DNA of 64,000 bases, from the NCBI RefSeq assembly GCF_051622035.1, contig NC_135365.1, positions 28,272,001 to 28,336,000 on the forward strand, read 5' to 3'. Positions 57,446-64,000 of this stretch are shown one piece after another. Below the pieces are notes generated by a model, which saw nothing but the letters and a program-made list of their open reading frames with translations, was not told the origin of the DNA and did no database searches. Source of the DNA: Arctopsyche grandis. Lineage: Eukaryota > Arthropoda > Insecta > Trichoptera > Hydropsychidae. A program made the position numbers and the translations under genes. How positions within the stretch are numbered: position 1 is the first letter of the stretch; each line of letters begins with the position of its first letter.

Positions 57446-57576
57446 GGCGCCGTCCACACACACGATATCTACATACGATATTTCCATATCCAGTTCCCAT
57501 ATTGCAACCTGTGGTTGTTATTTAGGAACTGGATATGGAAATATCGTATGTAGATATCGTGTGTGTGGACGGCGCC
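57446..57576. mobile_element. 131-bp perfect-hairpin MITE (GGCGCCGTCC family)
   Basis: Starts GGCGCCGTCCACACACACGA and ends in the exact inverse. The arms run through CATATCCAGTTCC with a small GTGGTTG loop region. Two relatives lie at 58341-58493 and 58513-59730. Confidence 0.85.
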
Positions 57577-58340
57577 ATAGAGACATCTATGGAGAGAAAA
57601 TCTAGCGAAACCTGAGATATAAGAATAACTCAGGGTTTTCGCAATAGAAAATTGGATAGAAAAAGCAGTGGTGTAGTCAGGCCAGGTCGGGGCAGGTCGC
57701 CGCCCTAGTACTTCTTTTTGAGCCAGGTCGCCGCCCTGGCACTTTGATTGATATAAACTTTGAGTACAATTAAAACATATTTTGACCAAAATATCACATA
57801 AAATTTTGTATTCCAAATATTGTCAGCAGACTCTCGTTCTAACACTCAATGACCACAATCGAATAGTAATCCGAGCACATTCAAAACTTAAAATACGTTT
57901 AATGAAATTTATTGGCTTTTTCATGTAAAACCACCCAAAACTTCAAAAGAAAACATTCTTTGAACTATTGACCATACGCACTTGAGGATAGATCAAATGA
58001 GTGAACTCAACTTAAATGAATAGTCGTCTCTAAATTCATATGTTAGTGTTTGTACATGGTTTTAGCATTACTAAAAGGAAATGTTGCTGTTGACACATAA
58101 ACACGGGTTTTGTAAAATCAAAGATGTTGAAGAGGGTGCATTATGGAAGTATTTATAAAATATAAGAAAATCATAATTTCAACAAGTAAGAATATTTGTT
58201 ATTATTATTTGATTTTTTTTTATAAATATGTAAACTACCAATATTAGGATACAACTTTTTATTTTACTAAGGAAAAAATCGGGGGGGGGGGTCGTAAAAA
58301 TTAAATACCGACCTGGTTCTTTTTTATTTAGCACTACACG
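57577..58340. other. Intergenic DNA with a possible eroded transposon end
   Basis: CAGTGGTGTAGTCAGGCCAGG at about 57666 resembles hAT-type termini. A poly-G tract lies at about 58280. No coding sequence supported. Confidence 0.35.
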
Positions 58341-58493
58341 ACGTTTACACTACCGTTATCTACACCCGATATTTAGGAATTTTTCCATAACCAGTTCTTG
58401 AATAGCAACCACAGATTGCAATATGGGAACTGGATATGGAAAAATTCCTCAATATCGGGTGTATCGGGTGTAGATATCGGTAGTGTAAACGTA
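58341..58493. mobile_element. 153-bp hairpin MITE
   Basis: Starts ACGTTTACACTACCGTTATC and ends in the inverse CGGTAGTGTAAACGT. Interior GGAACTGGATATGGAAAAAT is shared with the GGCGCCGTCC family. Confidence 0.8.
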
Positions 58494-58565
58494 GCCAAAA
58501 GGCCAATCTAATGGTGCCGTCCACACACGATATCTACTACGGATATACTGATATTTAGCCAGCAG

Positions 58566-58725
58566 TTTGGCTTAGTGGTAGCGTATATATTTAGCACCAC
58601 TGAGGTCAAAGGTTCGAGTCCTCGCCACTGCTGGTTAGATTTGGGGGTTTTGTGACTCCAAATCGATCGTTTCTCTATCAGATTTTGCCAATTTTATCTG
58701 ATCATTGCAGAAACGGTTCCTGAAA
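58566..58725 (+). mobile_element. tRNA-derived SINE with well-preserved promoter boxes
   Basis: CAGCAGTTTGGCTTAGTGG (A box TGGCTTAGTGG), B box GGTTCGAGTCC, then CTGCTGGTTAGATTTGGG and the body CTCCAAATCGATCG...GATTTTGCCAATTTTATC. It is the clearest SINE copy in the window. The A/B spacing is tRNA-like, but the acceptor stem is not formed, so it is not a tRNA gene. Confidence 0.82.
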
Positions 58726-58967
58726 ATTGCTATTAGATCTAATCCTGTTGTCACAAAATCTGCCTATGTATAATTTGTAATAATTATACACAGTAATCTG
58801 AAATCTATAGATATCTCTATAGACATCTCTATAATTTCGTATTTATTATAAGTATAAAAATTGTATACAAAAAAAAAATCTAAAAATAATCCATAGATGT
58901 CTTTATGATTATTATTTCTGATTATTTGTTATATGCTATATATTCTGATTGTATATGTATGTATTAG

Positions 58968-59534
58968 GGGTACCGGAAAGAAATCCATTTTTACTCTATC
59001 TTTGTTTTTAATAACCACAAAAAATTATCGAATTATAGAACTATCACAGAAACTTATAAATACCACAGAACTATCACAGAGAATATAGGAACATTTTAAA
59101 GGATCGGAAAAACAAACAATGGTTTTTGTCCTTCACGCACGAAAAAGAAGAGTAATGGAACACGTGGTTTTTTTTTCCATTTTTCAGGGAAAAACGCTAT
59201 CCTTTTTATACCTCAAACCATAATATGGTTTTTTTTATGGTTTTTTATTTACCAAACATCGCTCCTTCTTACTATTACCTATTTAGTTCCATGGAAGCCA
59301 CATTAAGAAGAAAAAAATTCAACAGCGTGAGTGATGTGGTAAACCAACTATTAACATTTATTAATTCAAAACTGGCAAGATTTTTCAAGAAAAGGATTGA
59401 AATATCGACAAAAAGATGGTAAAGAGTCATGAAAATCAGAGGAGATTATATTTCGGAGTAAAATGTGCAAAAAGAAATAAAAAACTGAATATTTAAGTTG
59501 ATCTGCATAAAAATGGATTTCTTTCCGGTACCCC
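58968..59534 (+). mobile_element. Deleted mariner element, 567 bp
   Basis: TA on both sides (58966-58967, 59535-59536). Terminal repeats GGGGTACCGGAAAGAAATCC and exact inverse. The interior keeps only the transposase C-terminus. Confidence 0.85.
59225..59422 (+). pseudogene. Mariner transposase C-terminal remnant
   Basis: LPNIAPSYYYLFSSMEATLR corresponds to the conserved PDLAPSDYHLF box, with the third catalytic Asp replaced by Tyr. KKFNSVSDVVNQLL and FKKRIEISTKRW follow as in mariner C-termini. The N-terminal two thirds is missing. Inactive. Confidence 0.82.
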
Positions 59535-59730
59535 TAATATTACTGTATTTCTGATTGTTTATGTATTCTGTATTTCGACGGGTGTACACCCGTCGCATTG
59601 GAGCAAATCTGTAATGGCGAGTGTATATTGATTTGTAACAATAAAATATCCAGTTTCTAAATAGCAACCACAGGTATGGGAACTGGATATGGAAATAACG
59701 GTAGTAGAGATCGTGTGTGTGGACGGCGCC

Positions 59731-60004
59731 AATGTACGGTGTCAGGTCACTTAGCATCTGCCGCTCTTCCAAATTAACGAGCTTCGAGATGAGAAATATT
59801 GGAAGTAGATAACTATTGTCCCTAAAGCTGCATATTTTTACACTAGCTGGTTTTCTGTGGAGCTAATCCACCACGTAAAAAAAGGGGAAGTAGATATAAA
59901 TAAAGAAGAGAAGACACCAATTTTGGTACCTGGATGCTAGAGATGGCGTTACGGCCGTGTAAATAATTGAGGAAAGGTGCGCGTGTGCAAACGTCAAAAT
60001 GTTC
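59731..60004. other. Spacer before the GC-rich island
   Basis: No feature recognised; becomes gradually less AT-rich towards 60000. Confidence 0.35.
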
Positions 60005-60150
60005 ACAATGGAGGAGCGGGTGAGGTGGGAGAGTGGCGGCCGTGCCGGCTGCGGACTCTGAGCCCCCGGCACACCCCTCACCACCCCCTCGCCCCAGGAG
60101 CCCCCCCGAGGGTGCTGCGCCCCCGACGGCCCCCCCTCCAAGACCGTCAG
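60005..60150. promoter_or_regulatory. GC-rich island, possible promoter/first exon
   Basis: About 150 bp of CG-rich, CpG-containing sequence in AT-rich DNA. On the plus strand, ATGTTCACAATGGAGGAGCGG is followed by GTGAGG, a plausible splice donor (start at 59998), which would make a seven-codon first exon. Minus-strand frames across it are proline/glycine-rich. No downstream exon could be linked, so this stays a candidate only. Confidence 0.3.
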
Positions 60151-60347
60151 TATACACTTGTTTACCTACCCTTCGCCAACATCATCTCAATATCAAATGC
60201 TCGCAGGCTCACAACTTAACCCACATACATACATCGCTTACATCCCTTGAATTGCACGCGGTTGATTATGATTGTGAAAAATCGCCCCATCACCGTGTAA
60301 ATCATTTGTTCGAATGCCAGGGGATGTATGTTTCGAATTTCGTAACA

Positions 60348-61208
60348 CAGTAGAACCTCGATTATCCGGACTAATTGGGGATGAAGGTATATGGTTCGGA
60401 TAATCGAAAAAATCACAATTTAACAGGGAAAGACGTGTACATTCTGTATGAATGATTTTTATTTGTCTACATTCACATGCATATATAATAACATGAAGAT
60501 CAATATTAAATTATTTTTTATTTTAAGCAATTCAATTATGGATTTTTGTTTACAATTAGCTGTTCTTTTTAAAACGAATATTTTTATTCATGCAATAATG
60601 GACCAGATATTGATTTTCCAGCGATCGTTTTTGATTGAACCATATAAAAATACACTTGATTTCTTCATAACCTTACGCTCTGATCTTCTGACATTAACGA
60701 ATCAGTAAACTGGATATATTTTGATTTTGATTTTTAAATGCTTTTTATTATTACGAAATTATGCATCTTATATTTATTTTAATAGCTACTGGTCTACTGA
60801 TCATTTTCTATTTTACAATTCTAATTTAATTTTGTTAGTAATCATAGTATTATATTATTCTAATGTTAATGTACAGCATAATAGGAACAAGAGCTCAAAA
60901 ACCTATTTTTTTTTTATTTATTTATTAAAAAAAAAATCCGAAGATACCGATTTTTAAAGCATTGATTATATCTAATTTGTCTTTTAATGATAATACAACA
61001 CGTTTTCTTTTCCAAATTGGTAATATTAAAAATAAATATTTTAATCGCGATCAAATTTTCAAGAAACAAACTTGCTTTGAGTATTGAATTTTGAAGACTG
61101 ACTCGTTTCTCCGTCTTATTTTCGAATTTTTATGTTATGAATTTCAAAGCAGCACAATCGTAAAATTTGTGTTTGTTTTTAACAATCCGGATAGTCGAGG
61201 TTCTACTG
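60348..61208. mobile_element. Pogo/Tigger-like non-autonomous element
   Basis: The left end CAGTAGAACCTCGATTATCC is matched by the inverse GGATAGTCGAGGTTCTACTG at the right. TA follows on the right; the left TA has mutated. The interior contains a LINE 3'-UTR fragment (60729-60910) and no transposase catalytic motif. Confidence 0.75.
60729..60910 (-). mobile_element. Jockey-like LINE 3'-UTR fragment nested in the pogo-like element
   Basis: Matches 38105-38325 and the 3' UTR at 42507-42660 (ATAGCTACTGGTCTACTGAT; AAGAGCTCAAAAACCTATTT). 5'-truncated to UTR only. Confidence 0.75.
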
Positions 61209-61319
61209 TACTTCTACTGTTCTACTGTATTTCATTAGAAATTATTTGATTCGTTCTGTTTATTTACAAATTATTGCTTAATTTTTTACTTCAAAATCAA
61301 TCGTGAATTCGCTCTATAA

Positions 61320-61580
61320 GGGCGAAATCACACAGGGAAGAACGGCACGTCGTGTGCTTGGCTCCCCGCTGTGGGGGTTCTCCTACGTTTCTTCAAATAT
61401 GGGATACACCGTTATCGATCACTGTCAAGCAAGGATCAAATTTTACCGAAAACACTCCAGGAGGTGATTTTGGGACGGTGTGTGCTAGGCGTGCCTTGAA
61501 TATGTGAAAGGGATGCCACATTTTTTTCGCAAGTATCTAAAAAAACCATGTGCCGCGTTCCTTCCTTTGTGATTTCGCCC
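61320..61580. mobile_element. Harbinger-like MITE, copy 3
   Basis: GGGCGAAATCACACAGGGAA at the left and the inverse ...GTGATTTCGCCC at the right. Flanks TAA/TGA. Shares AAACACTCCAGG and CACTGTCAAGCAAGGAT with copies 1 and 2. Confidence 0.8.
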
Positions 61581-61853
61581 TGACTGTGTAAATCGAGGCT
61601 GTCATTTATACTAAATATGAAGGTATATATGTATGTATGTATCTACATATGTACATATGTATATACATATAGTAATATTTATTAATTTTATTATTTCATT
61701 GGAAATTATTTGTTTGGTTCTGTAAACAAATTATTGCTTAATTTTTTACTCAAAATTCAATAATTCACATCTTGATCGCAAAATCTCCACATAATCGTGT
61801 AAATTGAAACCGATTTTTTTTTAAATGAAGGATGGGAAGATATCTAATATTAA

Positions 61854-62801
61854 CCCTTTGGCTGCTACGAGGTTTTTCAATGTCCAAGCGAAAAATGCTA
61901 ACATTTGTAATTATTTTGAAAAAAAATAAATATAATATTTTTTTTTACATACTTACTTCGCCGAACGCTCGTAATTTTTGTAATACTTTATATACATTTT
62001 TAAGAAGCAGTGCTCTCTCTTTCTGTCTTGCTTTTACATGCGTGCGTGCGAAAGAGATACCTACATATATACACTAAATAAGTTTTGACGATTGTTTTCC
62101 GACGCTCTATTTTTTTCAACAATCTATTTTTAGACATCGATGAATCCTTACAACATGCGATATATTCGAAACAGGTAGCGGTCTTTCTCTCTTTCTTTCT
62201 TGGTTTTAACTGTGTACGTGTGAGCGAGACACACAAGGATGCGAAGTTTCTAATAATCAAATAATTTTTCAACATGTATCATAAACATTTTGTATGCATT
62301 TCAGTTGCATTTGATTGATTGCACGAATTCGTGACGTCTCGTGACCTATATAATTGAAAGCGGATTTCTAATGTTTTTTGCCATTTATTTTAACTCTGCA
62401 AAATGATATCGGACAGTGAAAGTGATGAAAGCGAAATAATAGCTCCTCGCCGAGGAACTCGACAAATCAGCAGCTCTACTGATTCTGAAAATTAATTTAT
62501 CGACAATAATCAATTCCCAAGTAATAACTCCTTATATGACATTGACAACGAACCCGAAATTTACTTTGATGATGAACCCGAAATTGAAGAGCTTTTATTT
62601 AAAAAATTGATAAATATTTATAAAGCATGATTGAAAAATAAATATAAATACGTATATAAAAAAAATGTTTCTTGCCACTGATGCGCTGGCGACTCAAATA
62701 AAGTATTGAAATACGACAATTAATGACAACAACAACGATCGTCGTAGCAATCTTCGCCTATTTCAAAACAACGATTTATCGTTGTTGTAGCAGTCAAAGG
62801 G
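61854..62801 (+). mobile_element. Deleted piggyBac-like element, 948 bp
   Basis: TTAA at 61850-61853 and 62802-62805. Ends CCCTTTGGCTGCTACGA and inverse TGTAGCAGTCAAAGGG. Retains only the N-terminal transposase portion (62403-62630). Two related CTCTCTTTCT...GTGCGTGCGAAAGAGA-type subterminal blocks lie at about 62015 and 62180. Confidence 0.85.
62403..62630 (+). pseudogene. Acidic N-terminus of a piggyBac-like transposase, one in-frame stop
   Basis: MISDSESDESEIIAPRRGTR then SSSTDSEN, a TAA, and in the same frame FIDNNQFPSNNSLYDIDNEP, EIEELLFKK. Acidic/Ser-rich leaders of this kind precede the DDD core in piggyBac transposases. The core is deleted. Confidence 0.65.
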
Positions 62802-62867
62802 TTAAGAAACTGCGAGAATTTTCACGATATAAATTAATAACATGTGAACTAAAAAAAATAAAAATAA

Positions 62868-63300
62868 AACCGTGTAAATCGAGGAATGTACATTTTGCAT
62901 TTTCGAACTGATTTATTATTACTAAATATTAAAAATGAATGTGTGTGAATTGCTTCTGACTTGAACAGTTTGTGGAATTGCCGTGTAACTCGAAATCGTA
63001 ATTATCGAGAACAGGTTTTTAAAAAAATATCTTTTTCTATCGATTTGGGAACTACAAACCATCGTTTTTTGTTATTTCATCTCGAATTGATCATCGGTTG
63101 ACCTTTATTCGTCATACAGCTATGCGATGAATTCAAACAAATTATCCATTTGTAAAACCGTGTAAATCGAGGAATGTATCCATCTATTTATTTTTAAATT
63201 AATGTTATAAATAATGCATTACTTATTAAAAAATCATACACTGTTATTAGATAATTTTATTACTCTCGATTGGTTAAATTAAAACCGTGCAAATCGAGAT
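62868..63300 (+). repeat. Dispersed AAACCGTGTAAATCGAGG motif
   Basis: Near-identical 18-mers occur at about 62868, 63155 and 63284, with weaker forms at about 61584 and 62980. This suggests eroded copies of one terminal repeat or a decayed tandem array. No element boundary could be fixed. Confidence 0.5.
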
Positions 63301-63628
63301 TCATATAAATCTACATATTTTGATTGGAAATTTTGCTTTCTATTTATTATTAAATTATAGTTTGATTACCTAACTTTTGAACAATTCCTTATTTATATAA
63401 ATAATATATTATTGCCGAATACTGCGCAACATCAAGACAGATGCATCGAAATAATCTGAAGAAATCGATATAGAAATGTACTCCTAAAACGAAGTCCTTC
63501 AGTCGTGTAAAAAAATCTTATTAATCTTATAGGACTAGAACAAAAAATAACCACAGTCCACATTGTCTGAAAGCTGTTAAAGCAGTGTTTAAGAGTAGAA
63601 CTGTTTTTTATACTTACTTAATTTTGAC
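63301..63628. other. AT-rich spacer
   Basis: Nothing recognised. Confidence 0.4.
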
Positions 63629-63790
63629 TAGCCAGCAGCATAGCTCGGTGGTTGCGTTTATGCTAAGCACCAAGAGGTCACCGGGTTCGATCCCGTGACT
63701 TGACCTCAATTGTAAAGAATTTTAATACTGAGTATAATCTTTAATGGTGCTGGTTAGACTTGAACATTTGTGACTACCAAGTCAACCGTT
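63629..63790 (+). mobile_element. SINE, plus strand
   Basis: CAGCAGCATAGCTCGGTGG (A box) and GGGTTCGATCCCGTG (B box), then GTGCTGGTTAGACTTG and GTGACTACCAAGTC. It forms the left arm of an inverted SINE pair. Confidence 0.8.
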
Positions 63791-63990
63791 TCAACAATGA
63801 AATCTGATAAAATGGCAAACTCTGGTAGGAAACGATCGACTTGGAGTCACAAATATCCAAGTCTGACCAGCAGCATTACAGATAATATACTCGGAATAAA
63901 TTATTTTCAATCAAGGTCAACACACGGGATCGAACCCGGCGACCTCTCGGCACTAGGCAAAAGCCCAACCACCGAGTCATGCTGCTGGTA
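63791..63990 (-). mobile_element. SINE, minus strand (inverted partner)
   Basis: Body inverse (GGAAACGATCGACTTGGAGTC), inverse B box CGGGATCGAACCCG, and inverse A box CACCGAGTCATGCTGCTGG. Head-to-head bodies with the SINE at 63629 would let a transcript fold into a long hairpin. Confidence 0.8.
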
Positions 63991-64000
63991 TAAAATATCA

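Larger units (their letters stand above)
58513..59730. mobile_element. GGTGCCGTCC hairpin MITE split by SINE and mariner insertions
   Basis: The left arm (58513-58560, GGTGCCGTCCACACACGA) and right arm (about 59645-59730, ending GTGTGTGGACGGCGCC) are inverse partners. Between them lie a SINE (58566-58725) and a mariner relic (58968-59534), which therefore inserted later. Confidence 0.75.

Noticed and set aside
58566-58650. tRNA gene
   Set aside because: A and B boxes are present but cloverleaf stems do not close, and it continues into a SINE body shared with other copies.
62723-62911. 62-codon ORF
   Set aside because: Crosses the right end of the piggyBac-like element, so it cannot be an ancestral gene.
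63629-63710. tRNA gene
   Set aside because: Same SINE family as 58566; boxes without a valid tRNA fold.

Overview
The window is AT-rich, intron-bearing animal DNA, most likely from an insect. It has spliced GT-AG genes, many microsatellite-like ATATGTA tracts, tRNA-derived SINEs, jockey/CR1/RTE-like LINEs, Tc1/mariner, hAT and piggyBac-like DNA transposons, and solo LTRs. The species cannot be named from this sequence. I see no prokaryotic gene organisation, rRNA, CRISPR array or functional tRNA gene.

Layout. 1-5.2 kb holds repeats: a 3' LTR remnant, three small inverted-repeat transposons with visible target duplications, and a SINE. 5.3-17.5 kb on the minus strand holds two intronless genes: a four-helix Got1-like membrane protein and a 3521-codon uninterrupted ORF. 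The large ORF carries a recognisable SecA-type DEAD motor (Walker A GEGKS, Walker B DEVDS, YGLTGT, GRGTD, and an arginine-finger-like QAFGRAARCGD). The motor is embedded in a very large protein with a glycine-rich collagen-like segment before it and long helical, repeat-like and membrane-associated sequence after it. This is the most unusual object in the window.

17.7-32.5 kb is nested mobile DNA. It contains a non-autonomous hAT element; a Tc1 relic broken by a long-inverted-repeat (foldback/MULE-like) element with a perfect 9-bp target duplication, itself hit by a solo LTR; and a second, internally deleted solo LTR. These are followed by a LINE fragment leading into ~306-bp tandem repeats, then two GC-rich arrays of short perfect hairpins, and then a structurally complete hAT transposon with an intact 613-aa BED/hAT transposase and a perfect 8-bp target duplication. 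32.8-39.1 kb is a mosaic of inverted-repeat elements and truncated LINEs.

39.2-50.6 kb is a five-exon plus-strand host gene that I read as TMEM201/Samp1 (inner nuclear membrane protein, Ima1-type zinc ribbon). Its introns hold SINEs, a truncated LINE, an RTE-type fragment and a full-length antisense jockey-like LINE with two intact ORFs and a 13-bp target duplication. A minus-strand terminal exon of an unidentified coiled-coil protein lies tail-to-tail at 50.9-51.1 kb. 51.1-64 kb is repeats again: a Harbinger-like MITE, truncated LINEs, a solo LTR with 4-bp TSD, palindromic MITEs, a mariner relic, pogo-like and piggyBac-like elements, and an inverted SINE pair at the right edge. One small GC-rich island at about 60.0-60.15 kb could be a promoter or first exon.

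There is no operon-like cooperation between genes here. The organising feature is layered transposon insertion around a few host genes. Terminal repeats and target duplications were read directly by eye; family assignments rest on motif recognition and could not be checked by search.
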